This document shows, one piece after another, positions 1-8,022 of a stretch of 15,106 nucleotides of DNA (positions are counted from its first letter, which is position 1; each line of letters begins with the position of its first letter). Origin of the DNA: JARRRL01 sp037380725 (GTDB taxonomy: Bacteria; Pseudomonadota; Gammaproteobacteria; Pseudomonadales; JANQJO01); the NCBI GenBank assembly GCA_037380725.1, contig JARRRL010000042.1, positions 1-15,106 of the forward strand, in the 5' to 3' direction. The notes under the pieces were generated by a model. The model did not search any database and was not told where the DNA came from. It worked only from the letters and a program-made list of their open reading frames with translations. The position numbers and the translations under genes were made by a program.

Positions 1-1504
1 CGATGGATAAACCCAAACCGTACCCACCCGAAGCACGCGTCCGACTGTCGTCCAGTCGCGCAAACGGCACAAAGACTTTTTCCAGTTTATCCGGAGGAAT
101 ACCGGGGCCATCGTCCTCCACATCGATGCGGTACATGCCCGCTTCACAAGCCGAAGAAATGCGGACTTTATCGTTGCAATATTTAATCGCGTTGCCCACA
201 AGATTCTGCACAACGCGGTGAATATACCGCTCCTCGCACTCCGCATACTGATTTTCACCCACTTCTCGCGTCGACACGTGCTCAACCGTCATGGAACGCC
301 CTAAATTATCACTCTCCTTTTTCACCTGTGACAAAATATCATCCACACGAATCATTTGCAGGTTCAGCGAAGGCGTCCCTTCTTCCAAAGACGCGTAGGT
401 CAAAATTTCATCAATTAAACGCTCAAGCTCTTGTATGTCATTATCAATATCCGCAATGCGTGCCACACGCGCGTCACGGATGTCTTCGTCTTCTAAAAAC
501 TCTAAACCAAACCGAATGCGCGCTACAGGCGTGCGCAACTCGTGCGACACCGCATTGGTCATCTCTCGTTGAGAACTGATGAGACGCTGTATATGCTCCG
601 CCATATCATTAAACGTCGCGGCCAAACGACCCAGCATGTCATTACTGTCCACCGTGACACGCGCCGATAAATCATGCCGACGAATTTTGACAACCGTTTC
701 TTCCAAACGCAGCAAACGATTCAGTAACGGGCGCACCAAATAATAAGATGCCAAGCCCATGATGACCACGGCCACCACACCATAGACGACAAACATCTGA
801 TACGGCAGCATGTCCGCTAAATTCATCGGACCCAGATCCAAAATTTCACTGCCATCCGGTGTCAAGGCCACGACATTCAGGGTCGACTGCCCAAAGCGGC
901 CATTTTGCAATTGCGTCACCACATTCCCTGACTGCAAATTGCGCCACTTATCCGCCTGCCACTCCGCTTCGTCCGCCGGACGAAGATTCAGTCGTGTTCC
1001 AAAATGCGTCTGATACGTTTTAATCAGCGCCTCCCAATTACCCGGGTCCTGCGCTTCGAGTTCGTGCAAAATCAACTTCATCGCGCCAATGGCATGACTG
1101 TCCGTGAAATGATCAAGCTGAATGGTGAGAATGAGATTTTCACGTGTTAAACTGCGCATCCACCCTTCGAGGGCAGACGAAGACGCGCTCCCACGAACCA
1201 AAATACCGCCCCCTTTGAGGCGATTCATTTCCTGTCGGGACAACGCCACCGTCGCCATGGATTTGAGCTTAACGTGATGATCCCCAAAGAGGGTCTCCGC
1301 TCGCTGGTACCACGCCAAACGCTCATCCCCACGCGCACGCGCTAAACCTTGCCCCAGTACGTACAAGGTACCACGAAGCATGGCTTTCGGATAAGGCTCG
1401 TTGAAATGGAAGTTTTCTTGCGTGACAAAAACGTAAGATACAATGGTTACGATGAGCATCGACAACAGCATGCCACCGTATATACGAATAAAAATACTGT
1501 TCAC
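1..1504 (-). CDS. rstB: Membrane sensor histidine kinase, RstB-like (3' end cut by window edge)
   Basis: This is the sensor kinase partner of the response regulator just upstream; it would autophosphorylate and pass phosphate to it. About 501 residues are visible, with the extreme C-terminus lost beyond position 1. TM1 lies at about residues 8-28 (IYGGMLLSMLIVTIVSYVF), a roughly 200-residue periplasmic sensor follows, and TM2 is at about 237-257. A HAMP linker is followed by a HisKA H-box (SHELRTPVARIRFG, H321), an N-box (NLVGNAIKY), a G1 box (DDGPGIPP) and a G2 box (GGYGLGLSI) at the edge. I chose the GTG at 1504 because GGGGA sits 6 nt upstream; a GTG at 1519 is possible. The sensor domain is longer than in E. 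coli RstB, so the stimulus may differ. Kinase assignment is firm; the RstB subfamily call is inferred from overall layout and the partner regulator. Confidence 0.88.
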   Translation of the reverse strand, partial: MNSIFIRIYGGMLLSMLIVTIVSYVFVTQENFHFNEPYPKAMLRGTLYVLGQGLARARGDERLAWYQRAETLFGDHHVKLKSMATVALSRQEMNRLKGGGILVRGSASSSALEGWMRSLTRENLILTIQLDHFTDSHAIGAMKLILHELEAQDPGNWEALIKTYQTHFGTRLNLRPADEAEWQADKWRNLQSGNVVTQLQNGRFGQSTLNVVALTPDGSEILDLGPMNLADMLPYQMFVVYGVVAVVIMGLASYYLVRPLLNRLLRLEETVVKIRRHDLSARVTVDSNDMLGRLAATFNDMAEHIQRLISSQREMTNAVSHELRTPVARIRFGLEFLEDEDIRDARVARIADIDNDIQELERLIDEILTYASLEEGTPSLNLQMIRVDDILSQVKKESDNLGRSMTVEHVSTREVGENQYAECEERYIHRVVQNLVGNAIKYCNDKVRISSACEAGMYRIDVEDDGPGIPPDKLEKVFVPFARLDDSRTRASGGYGLGLSI

Positions 1505-1810
1505 ACCCAGTCCCCGCACACGCGCCAGACGTCTCCGCCAAAACGCGCCAGTTGTCCTCTTTCAGGTCGATCCACCGACCTGACTCCTCTTTAAGCAAAA
1601 CCGCGTGCGTCGTGCGTATAAGCGAAATCGCATGGCGTACCGTGACGACTCGACTCCAAATACATGAACCGGCTTACCTAAGCCATTCACACAAGCAGCC
1701 GCCATCACGGCACCAGACAACAGATGCAACAACTTTCTTTGACAGAGGGACAACAAAGCGGGTAACGACACACACAAGCGCGTAATGCACAAACCGCGCT
1801 TGATCACGCC
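1505..1810 (-). other. Long spacer between regulator and kinase genes, with a perfect hairpin
   Basis: These 306 bp separate two genes that are usually nearly adjacent. An 8-bp perfect inverted repeat (TCAGGTCG, 6-nt loop, CGACCTGA) lies at 1562-1583, about 58 nt before the kinase start on the minus strand, with no T-run after it. A GTG at 1807, 3 nt after the regulator stop, opens an 81-codon frame (1807-1562) whose first 45 residues resemble a weak signal peptide. A second frame in the last 100 bp encodes protein-like sequence (KEESGRWIDLKEDNWRVLAE) but has no start and runs out of frame into the kinase. I recognise no family. It may be a decayed small gene or an mRNA element tuning kinase expression. 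Confidence 0.35.
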
Positions 1811-2611
1811 TTACGACGCCAAGACATCTTTTACAAACAGATATCCTTTGCTGCGAACCGTTTTGATCCGTTTCGGATTCATCGGATCATCACCCACTTT
1901 GGGTCGAATTCGTGACACACGCACATCGATGGAGCGATCCTGCCCATCGTATTCAATGCCACGTAAACGCTCAAAGATTTCTTCACGACTGAGAATTTTG
2001 CCCGCATTCGACGCCAGTAACCACAATAAATCGTACTCAGCACTGGTCAGATCAACCGGTTCACCGTTCAACCGCACTTCCCGCGCGCCATTATCAATCA
2101 TTAAATCGCCAAAATTCAAGCGTTCAGGCTTATCATTCTCTTCCACACCTTCGGAACCTCCTATTCCCTCCTTTCGGCGCAGCAAAGCTCGGATACGCGC
2201 CAGCAACACCCGAGGACGCACCGGTTTAGCCACATAATCATCAGCGCCCATTTCCAAACCCAACACCTGATCGACATCATCCGTCCGCGCGGTCAACATC
2301 AGTATGGGTTTTTGGTATTCCGCACGCACTTCACGACACACTTCAAGACCATCAGCACCCGGCAACATCAAGTCCAACACCACCAAATCCGGTTGTGAAC
2401 TTAGGATATAGCTGATTGCTTGTCGCCCATCGTTAATGACGTGCACACCAATTCCATTGTTTTCCAAATAATCTTTACTCAGATTTGCCAATCGTTCATC
2501 GTCTTCCACAATCAGCACGCGCGGCTTCTCGTTTAGACTCGCTTCTTGTTGAATTACTTGTGCATTTTGCTCCATAACATCTCTCGCTACTGCAAAGTGG
2601 GAAGTTACCAT
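1811..2611 (-). CDS. rstA: OmpR/PhoB-family response regulator, RstA-like
   Basis: This is a DNA-binding response regulator, presumably phosphorylated by the adjacent kinase. Residues about 30-145 form the receiver domain: acidic pocket E36-D37-D38, phosphoacceptor D80 (LVVLDLMLPG), T107 and K129 are all present. Residues about 165-263 form the winged-helix effector (LTSAEYDLLWLLASNAGKILSRE, then RSIDVRVSRIRPKVG and IKTVRSKGYLF). The 266-residue frame starts at ATG 2611 (GGGA 4 nt upstream). An internal ATG at 2575, after GAGAG, would give 254 residues and a more typical N-terminus; the first 25 residues are not part of the receiver fold. A half-matching RstA-type site lies 41-54 nt upstream, consistent with autoregulation. 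The family is certain; RstA orthology is likely from pairing with an RstB-like kinase. Confidence 0.9.
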   Translation of the reverse strand: MVTSHFAVARDVMEQNAQVIQQEASLNEKPRVLIVEDDERLANLSKDYLENNGIGVHVINDGRQAISYILSSQPDLVVLDLMLPGADGLEVCREVRAEYQKPILMLTARTDDVDQVLGLEMGADDYVAKPVRPRVLLARIRALLRRKEGIGGSEGVEENDKPERLNFGDLMIDNGAREVRLNGEPVDLTSAEYDLLWLLASNAGKILSREEIFERLRGIEYDGQDRSIDVRVSRIRPKVGDDPMNPKRIKTVRSKGYLFVKDVLAS

Positions 2612-2651
2612 TTAATCCCGTACTGTATTCAGCGTAGTAGAAGTGATCGTT

Positions 2652-2665
2652 TGTAACAAAAAATC
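2652..2665 (-). promoter_or_regulatory. Candidate RstA-type operator upstream of the regulator gene
   Basis: On the minus strand this reads GATTTTTTGTTACA. It matches the reported E. coli RstA box (TACATNTNGTTACA) at 9 of 12 defined positions, including the complete GTTACA half. It lies 41-54 nt before the regulator start, where an autoregulatory site would be expected. A short A/T-rich motif can match by chance, so this is tentative. Confidence 0.3.
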
Positions 2666-2864
2666 ACACCACTTTCGCCGTTACTGTGCCCGAGCCCGTT
2701 CATGAACTCGAGTCAACATCCCGTGCCAGGGTCAACATCCAGTCCGATCAAACTTCGCGCTCACACGCTAATTCGGAACAGTAGTAAATCTATCAAAGCT
2801 TATTCTATAGTTCAATAAACGGTCCGGCGTAAACAGTCCATTTGGCCTCATTGAACAATATTAA

Positions 2865-2882
2865 ACCACAAGATATAGTGGT
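2865..2882. promoter_or_regulatory. NrdR box 1
   Basis: The sequence ACCACAAGATATAGTGGT closely matches the NrdR operator pattern (acaCaAgATaTaGtgt). It has perfect ACCAC/GTGGT arms. NrdR is the ATP-cone repressor of ribonucleotide reductase genes in most bacteria. The box lies about 95 bp before the best -35 candidate and more than 500 bp before nrdA. Confidence 0.8.
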
Positions 2883-2939
2883 ATGCGATTAACACGGTCT
2901 TTACATTTACCCGCAAGCTAACCCCAACTAATTCACATC

Positions 2940-2948
2940 TTGTCCACA
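2940..2948 (+). promoter_or_regulatory. DnaA-box-like site
   Basis: TTGTCCACA differs by one base from the consensus DnaA box TTATCCACA. It lies 12 bp upstream of the predicted -35 element. DnaA sites are known in the E. coli nrdAB promoter, where they tie dNTP supply to replication; the same role here is inference. Confidence 0.4.
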
Positions 2949-2959
2949 GACTTATGCTA

Positions 2960-2988
2960 TTGCAAACGAAGCCTGTCATCTATATATT
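2960..2988 (+). promoter_or_regulatory. Candidate sigma70 promoter for nrdAB
   Basis: TTGCAA (2960-2965), a 17-bp spacer and TATATT (2983-2988) form a reasonable sigma70 promoter. Transcription would start near 2995, giving an nrdA leader of roughly 400 nt. A second candidate, TTCTGG (3121) with TATATG (3144) at 17-bp spacing, overlaps NrdR box 2 and would give a shorter leader. I cannot decide between them from sequence. Confidence 0.4.
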
Positions 2989-3138
2989 GCGTACTCTGTA
3001 ACGGCACATACTATATGTGGGGTTAAAAATCATCCAAACGGATAACCAGCATCACCCGATGCAACAATGATGTCACGCAAAACGGGTGATAACATTCTCC
3101 CATTACAGAACGACACAAATTTCTGGTTACAAAATAAA

Positions 3139-3156
3139 ACCACTATATGTAGTGGT
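3139..3156. promoter_or_regulatory. NrdR box 2
   Basis: ACCACTATATGTAGTGGT has 7-bp perfect arms (ACCACTA/TAGTGGT) and fits the NrdR consensus. It overlaps a possible -10 element (TATATG), a position suited to repression. Its centre is 274 bp from that of NrdR box 1, far beyond the usual pair spacing of about three helical turns. Confidence 0.8.
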
Positions 3157-3228
3157 GGATATTATTACAGTGTTTAGATAATCAGTTATCGTACTCAAAA
3201 CAACAGATGCTTTACGTTCGCGTTACGC

Positions 3229-3254
3229 CACGTCATAAACGTGTCGATTTTTTT
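3229..3254 (+). terminator. Attenuator-like hairpin with T-run in the nrdA leader
   Basis: CACGT, a 5-nt loop CATAA and ACGTG are followed after four bases by seven T residues. The stem has only 5 bp, so alone it would be a weak terminator. It lies about 140 bp before the nrdA start, downstream of both promoter candidates, so it could attenuate nrdAB transcription or be chance. Confidence 0.3.
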
Positions 3255-3392
3255 ATAAGTGTTTTTTAGCATTATTTTCGAATGAGCTGTTTAGATACAC
3301 AGCCAGTGGAGCACAAAGCCTACACAAAGCCTTAAATACCTAGAGCCTGAGTATAACGCCTGAGTACAGCGCAAAGGAGTCAAGCAACAAAT

Positions 3393-6344
3393 ATGCAACT
3401 CACAACGGCAGAAACGCAACCCGGTCACGCCAAAAACACTGCGGACCGTCAACAAACTGACACACAAATTACAGCGCCCGGACAATTGCGCGTCATCAAA
3501 CGCAATGGCGCCGTCGTTCTTTACGATGAAGAAAAAATCTATGTCGCCATGATGAAAGCTTTTCTCGCCGTAGAAGGCGGCAATGCTTCTGCCTCCAACC
3601 GAATACACGAAACGGTTACTACTTTATCACAAAGCATTACCGCCACATTTCAACGTCGATTGTCCACAGGCGGCACCATTCACATCGAAGAAATTCAAGA
3701 TCAAGTTGAACTGACCTTGATGCGATCCGGTGACCATAAAGTGGCACGCTCTTATGTGTTGTACCGCGAATCACGCGCTCAAGAACGCGCAACCCGTCAA
3801 GCACTCGAAGCCAAAGCGATGCATCACGTTAACGCACACGCCATTTCCGTACGTCACACGGATGGCACTCTCCACCCACTGGACGGCGAGCGCTTAAAAA
3901 ATGTGGCTTTAGAATCGTGCGCCAATTTAGAAGACGTGGATGCCTCACGTGTGATCACCGAGACTTTGCGTAATCTCTACCACGGCGTCTCACAGAAAGA
4001 CGTCGAGACCGCGCTCATCATGAGCGCACGCACATTAATCGAACAAGAACCCAATTACAGTTTTGTCACCGCGCGTTTACTGCTGGATACCTTACGCCGT
4101 GAAGCCTTATCCTTTTTGGATTTAGCCCGTCAAGCCACCCACAGTGAAATGCACACCTTATATGCCATGGCTTTCGCGCCCTATGTGCAAAAAGGCATTG
4201 AACTGGAGTTATTGAGCCCCACCCTCGCCACATTCGACCTGGATTTATTGGGCAAAGCATTGGTCGCGGATCGCGATTTACAATTTGGGTATTTGGGTCT
4301 GCAAACGCTGTACGATCGTTATTTTCTCCACAGCAACGGCGTTCGTTTCGAGCTGCCACAACTGTTTTTTATGCGAATCGCAATGGGTTTAGCGGTCCAT
4401 GAAGCCAATCCCAACCAGCGCGCGATCGAATTCTACAACCTACTCTCGCGTTTTGACTACGTCAGCTCCACCCCCACGCTGTTTAACTCAGGCACGCTTC
4501 GCCCACAATTATCTTCCTGCTATTTGACCACGGTGCCAGACGATCTCATGGGCATTTATGGTGCCATTCGAGACAACGCCATGCTCTCCAAGTGGGCGGG
4601 TGGCCTGGGGAATGACTGGACGCCGGTTCGCGCCTTAGGCGCTTACATCAAAGGCACCAACGGCAAATCACAAGGTGTCGTTCCATTTCTCAAAGTCGCC
4701 AACGACACAGCGGTGGCCGTGAACCAAGGTGGTAAACGCAAAGGTGCCGTTTGTGCCTATTTAGAAACATGGCACTTGGACATCGAAGAATTCTTAGAGC
4801 TGCGAAAAAACACCGGGGACGATCGACGCCGGACCCACGACATGAACACCGCAAATTGGATTCCGGATCTGTTCATGAAACGGGTTTTCGAAGCAGGCAG
4901 TTGGACCCTGTTTTCCCCGAACGACGTCAGTGATTTGCACGACCTGTACGGGCTTGCGTTTGAAAAACGCTATCTGGAATACGAACGCCAAGCCGCTCAA
5001 GGCTTGCTGCCCTTACACAAAGTGATCAACGCCAAAGATTTGTGGCGCAAAATGTTGTCCATGCTCTTTGAAACGGGCCACCCATGGATCACATTCAAAG
5101 ACGCCTGCAACGTGCGATCACCGCAGCAACACGTCGGCGTGGTGCACTCATCCAATTTATGCACGGAAATCACACTTAACACCAGTGCGGACGAAATCGC
5201 CGTGTGCAATTTGGGTTCGATCAATCTGTCACAGCACCTGAAACCCAGCCCGGAAATAAATGAACAAACCGGACACATGGTGTTGGATCTGGAAAAATTG
5301 AAAGCCACCACACGCACCGCTATCCGCATGCTGGACAACGTCATTGACGTAAATTATTACGCCGTACCACAAGCGGAAAACGCCAACCTGAAACACCGTC
5401 CCATTGGTCTCGGACTCATGGGCTTCCAAGACGCACTGTATCAAATGGGCTATGCCTATGGTTCCCCCGAGGCAGTGGAATTTGCGGATCGCTCAATGGA
5501 AGCCATCAGCTACTTCGCGATCGAAGCATCCAGCGATTTAGCGCAGGAACGCGGTGCATATAAGAGTTACCACGGCTCTTTGTGGCATCAAGGCGTACTG
5601 CCCATTGATTCGTTATCGTTGCTGGCGGCATCACGCGCAAGCGCATTGGATAACGATACAAATCACGAAACAAATCACGAAACAATGGATTCCTCGCCCT
5701 ACTTCAAGGTAGATCGATCGCAGAGTATGGACTGGGCATCGTTACGTCAACGTATCGCCAAACAAGGCATGCGCAATTCAAACGTCATGGCGATCGCGCC
5801 CACCGCAACCATTGCCAACATCGCGGGCGTGTCACAATCCATCGAACCCACCTACCAAAATTTGTATGTAAAATCGAATTTGTCGGGCGAATTCACAATC
5901 GCGAATCACTACCTGGTGCAAGCTCTAAAAGCCGAAGGCTTGTGGGATAACGTCATGGTAAACGATTTAAAATATTACGATGGCAGCGTGGCGCACATTG
6001 ACCGAGTTCCCGAGTCACTGAAAAAACGCTTCGCCACCGCATTTGAAATCGAACCCCGCTGGCTGGTAGAAGCGGCCAGTCGTCGACAAAAATGGATCGA
6101 TCAAGCGCAAAGCCTCAACTTGTATATTCGAGAACCCAACGGAAAGAAATTGGACGTGACGTATCGCATGGCGTGGGTATGCGGCTTGAAAACCACCTAT
6201 TACTTACGCGCCCTGGGCGCGACCAGCGCGGAAAAATCAACGCTGCACACGGGACACCTGAACGCCGTCAAACAGACGAAATCTGACGACATCGGCCCCA
6301 AAGTCTGCTCGATCACGGATCCAGATTGCGAAGCGTGCCAATAA
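3393..6344 (+). CDS. nrdA: Class Ia ribonucleoside-diphosphate reductase, alpha subunit with two ATP-cones
   Basis: This cytoplasmic enzyme reduces ribonucleoside diphosphates to deoxyribonucleotides, with the radical delivered by NrdB. At 983 residues it is longer than E. coli NrdA (761) and close to Pseudomonas NrdA. A first ATP-cone spans about residues 32-130 (LRVIKRNGAVVLYDEEKIYVA at its start) and a second about 151-240 (ISVRHTDGTLHPLDGERLKN). The catalytic core has the redox cysteines C376 (SSCYLTT) and C605 (AVCNLGSIN), the active-site set N588-C590-E592 (NLCTEI), the radical-path pair Y936-Y937, and the C-terminal thiol pair C979/C982 (DPDCEACQ). AAAGGAG lies 13 nt before the ATG, a slightly long gap. 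A 12-bp tandem duplication at 5658-5681 adds a repeated NHET. nrdB follows after 52 bp, so the two are probably co-transcribed under NrdR. Confidence 0.97.
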   Translation: MQLTTAETQPGHAKNTADRQQTDTQITAPGQLRVIKRNGAVVLYDEEKIYVAMMKAFLAVEGGNASASNRIHETVTTLSQSITATFQRRLSTGGTIHIEEIQDQVELTLMRSGDHKVARSYVLYRESRAQERATRQALEAKAMHHVNAHAISVRHTDGTLHPLDGERLKNVALESCANLEDVDASRVITETLRNLYHGVSQKDVETALIMSARTLIEQEPNYSFVTARLLLDTLRREALSFLDLARQATHSEMHTLYAMAFAPYVQKGIELELLSPTLATFDLDLLGKALVADRDLQFGYLGLQTLYDRYFLHSNGVRFELPQLFFMRIAMGLAVHEANPNQRAIEFYNLLSRFDYVSSTPTLFNSGTLRPQLSSCYLTTVPDDLMGIYGAIRDNAMLSKWAGGLGNDWTPVRALGAYIKGTNGKSQGVVPFLKVANDTAVAVNQGGKRKGAVCAYLETWHLDIEEFLELRKNTGDDRRRTHDMNTANWIPDLFMKRVFEAGSWTLFSPNDVSDLHDLYGLAFEKRYLEYERQAAQGLLPLHKVINAKDLWRKMLSMLFETGHPWITFKDACNVRSPQQHVGVVHSSNLCTEITLNTSADEIAVCNLGSINLSQHLKPSPEINEQTGHMVLDLEKLKATTRTAIRMLDNVIDVNYYAVPQAENANLKHRPIGLGLMGFQDALYQMGYAYGSPEAVEFADRSMEAISYFAIEASSDLAQERGAYKSYHGSLWHQGVLPIDSLSLLAASRASALDNDTNHETNHETMDSSPYFKVDRSQSMDWASLRQRIAKQGMRNSNVMAIAPTATIANIAGVSQSIEPTYQNLYVKSNLSGEFTIANHYLVQALKAEGLWDNVMVNDLKYYDGSVAHIDRVPESLKKRFATAFEIEPRWLVEAASRRQKWIDQAQSLNLYIREPNGKKLDVTYRMAWVCGLKTTYYLRALGATSAEKSTLHTGHLNAVKQTKSDDIGPKVCSITDPDCEACQ
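5658..5681 (+). repeat. 12-bp in-frame tandem duplication inside nrdA
   Basis: ACAAATCACGAA occurs twice back to back, encoding TNHETNHE. It sits in a variable surface-type segment between core motifs, so it should be tolerated by the enzyme. Confidence 0.85.
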
Positions 6345-6396
6345 AACGCTTTATTCATTACCGTTTGCTTAAAAAATGAGAACAGGAGAAAGCCTC

Positions 6397-7686
6397 ATGC
6401 TCAGTTGGGATGATTACGATGACGGCAACACCGCAACACTGAAAGCGCATGACACAGTGGCGCGCCCGCGCACAGACGCCAGCAACACCGCATCGTCCCA
6501 GCGCCAATCAGCTTCACAACAAGCACCTTCAGAACAAGCACCTTCAGAACAAGCACCTGCGACGACGGCAACATCACAGCTGACGCCACAATCTCTGCAA
6601 ATCAAAGTGCAAGAGAGCTTAAAAAAACTCAGCACAGCAGCCGGCTTGGAAGAATTGGAAATGGGCGCGGGGCGAGTACAGGTCGACGAAAAACGTATGA
6701 TTAACTGTCGCGCTGACCTCAACCAATTGGTGCCATTCAAATACGACTGGGCCTGGCAAAAATATTTAGACGGGTGCGCCAATCATTGGATGCCACAAGA
6801 AATCAACATGACAGCGGACATCGCCCTATGGAAAAACTCTGAGGGCCTATCGGATGACGAACGCACCATTGTGAAACGCAGCCTGGGTTTCTTTGCCACC
6901 GCCGACTCGTTAGTCGCCAACAATTTGGTGCTGGCGGTTTATCGGCTGATCACCAACCCGGAAGCCAGACAGTATTTGTTGCGCCAAGCCTTCGAAGAAG
7001 CGGTTCACACACACGCCTACCAATACTGCATTGAGTCTTTGGGTATGGACGAAGGCGAAGTGTTTAACATGTATCGCGAAGTACCCTCCGTGGCTCGAAA
7101 AGCCGCCTGGGCCTTGCGGTACACACAAAGCCTGGGGGACCCCACTTTTTGCACAGGCACTACGGAAAATGACCAAGAATTATTGCGTAATTTGATTGCC
7201 TTTTATTGTGTCATGGAAGGCTTGTTTTTTTACTGCGGTTTTGCTCAAATCCTCTCAATGGGTCGTCGCAATAAAATGACCGGCACCGCCGAGCAGTTTC
7301 AATATATTCTGCGCGATGAATCCATGCACGTGAATTTTGGCATCGACGTCATCAATCAGATCAAACTGGAAAATGCACACTTGTGGACGAAGGCATTTCA
7401 AGAAGAAGTCATACAAATGATTCTGGAAGGCACGCAGTTGGAAATTGAGTACGCGCACGACACCATGCAACGCGGCGTGTTGGGCATGAACAGCAGCATG
7501 ATGGAAGAATACTTATGTTTTATCTCTAACCGCCGTTTAGCGCAATTGGGCTTACCAGAGCAGTACCACAACGTGCAGAACCCATTTCCGTGGATGTCCG
7601 AAATCATGGATTTGCGCAAAGAAAAAAACTTCTTTGAAACCCGCGTCACCGAGTATCAAGTCGGTGGTGCTTTAACGTGGGATTAA
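6397..7686 (+). CDS. nrdB: Class Ia ribonucleoside-diphosphate reductase, beta (radical) subunit
   Basis: This subunit houses the diiron-tyrosyl radical cofactor that activates NrdA. All metal ligands are visible: D170, E201, H204, E274, E308 and H311. The radical tyrosine Y208 lies four residues after H204 (VHTHAY), as Y122 does after H118 in E. coli. The C-terminus ends EYQVGGALTWD, the tail that docks on NrdA. I chose ATG 6397 (MLSWDDYDD) over an in-frame ATG 21 nt earlier because AGGAG lies 8 nt before it and Pseudomonas NrdB begins MLSWDEFD. Residues about 10-65 form a Ser/Ala/Gln/Thr-rich linker containing a QAPSE repeat. The frame is 429 residues, longer than E. coli NrdB (376) because of this N-terminal part. 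A ferredoxin gene (yfaE), which often follows nrdB, is absent here. Confidence 0.97.
   Translation: MLSWDDYDDGNTATLKAHDTVARPRTDASNTASSQRQSASQQAPSEQAPSEQAPATTATSQLTPQSLQIKVQESLKKLSTAAGLEELEMGAGRVQVDEKRMINCRADLNQLVPFKYDWAWQKYLDGCANHWMPQEINMTADIALWKNSEGLSDDERTIVKRSLGFFATADSLVANNLVLAVYRLITNPEARQYLLRQAFEEAVHTHAYQYCIESLGMDEGEVFNMYREVPSVARKAAWALRYTQSLGDPTFCTGTTENDQELLRNLIAFYCVMEGLFFYCGFAQILSMGRRNKMTGTAEQFQYILRDESMHVNFGIDVINQIKLENAHLWTKAFQEEVIQMILEGTQLEIEYAHDTMQRGVLGMNSSMMEEYLCFISNRRLAQLGLPEQYHNVQNPFPWMSEIMDLRKEKNFFETRVTEYQVGGALTWD
6520..6558 (+). repeat. 15-bp tandem repeat in the nrdB N-terminal linker
   Basis: CAAGCACCTTCAGAA occurs twice in full (6520-6534 and 6535-6549), then partially (6550-6558). 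It encodes QAPSE-QAPSE-QAP. Copy number changes would alter linker length without a frameshift. Confidence 0.9.
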
Positions 7687-8022
7687 AAATCACTTAGAAA
7701 ATAACATAAAATATAACATGAGACATAATATGAGATATCATGGCTTGGTATGAATACCCTCCCACCCCTTTTTAGGGTATTAAACCAAGCCGGGTCCGAC
7801 AGACGGCAAGCCGTCGGATCGGGGCTGTTCCCGGCAGCCCATACGCCTCTGCCTTTCCGTGTGGATCTGAGGTGGCGCACGGGTTGTTCTGCGCACGTTT
7901 TCGCACAAAACCGGCAGAACAACACGTGTGCAATAACAATGGTGTATCACAAAAATGGCGTACAATAATAATTGACAGTAACAACACAAACTGTCGTTCT
8001 TGTCTCTTAGCCCAATCTGGAT
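7687..8022 (+). other. Hairpin-rich segment after nrdB (possible structured RNA or long 3' UTR)
   Basis: No coding frame is convincing. An A/T-rich lead (7687-7740) gives way to a run of inverted repeats. The first is GGCTTGGT 7742-7749 with ACCAAGCC 7784-7791, enclosing AATACCC 7753-7759 with GGGTATT 7775-7781. Next are GACGGC-AA-GCCGTC (7802-7815), GGGCTG/CAGCCC (7822-7840) and CCGTG/CACGG (7857-7882). Last are GTTGTTCTGC 7883-7892 with GCAGAACAAC 7914-7923 (10 bp) and GACAGT/ACTGTC (7974-7995). The run ends at the terminator at 8023. It could be the nrdAB mRNA tail, an sRNA released from it, or a repeat element. I do not recognise a known RNA family. Confidence 0.5.

Larger units (their letters stand above)
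2612..3392. promoter_or_regulatory. 781-bp divergent control region between the two-component pair and nrdAB
   Basis: No coding frame is supported here. Besides the sites listed separately, it holds a 10-bp direct repeat GTCAACATCC at 2712-2721 and 2731-2740 (19-bp period). It also has a hairpin-forming stretch at 3049-3090, where ATCACCCG (3051-3058) pairs with CGGGTGAT (3083-3090). Just before nrdA are two short tandem duplications: CACAAAGCCT at 3312 and 3323, and GCCTGAGTA at 3345 and 3358. The length and density of elements suggest nrdA is subject to more than one control. Confidence 0.6.

Noticed and set aside
3005..3019. CACATA-CTA-TATGTG palindrome as a third NrdR box
   Set aside because: Odd-length centre and lacks the CAAGATATAG-type core and the conserved GTGT-type arms.
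3113..3128. Degenerate partner for NrdR box 2 (ACACAAATTTCTGGTT)
   Set aside because: Only 10 of 16 positions match and the 27-bp offset is not the usual spacing.
6376..6396. Upstream ATG as the nrdB start
   Set aside because: The seven extra residues precede the conserved MLSWD start, and the ribosome-binding site fits ATG 6397.
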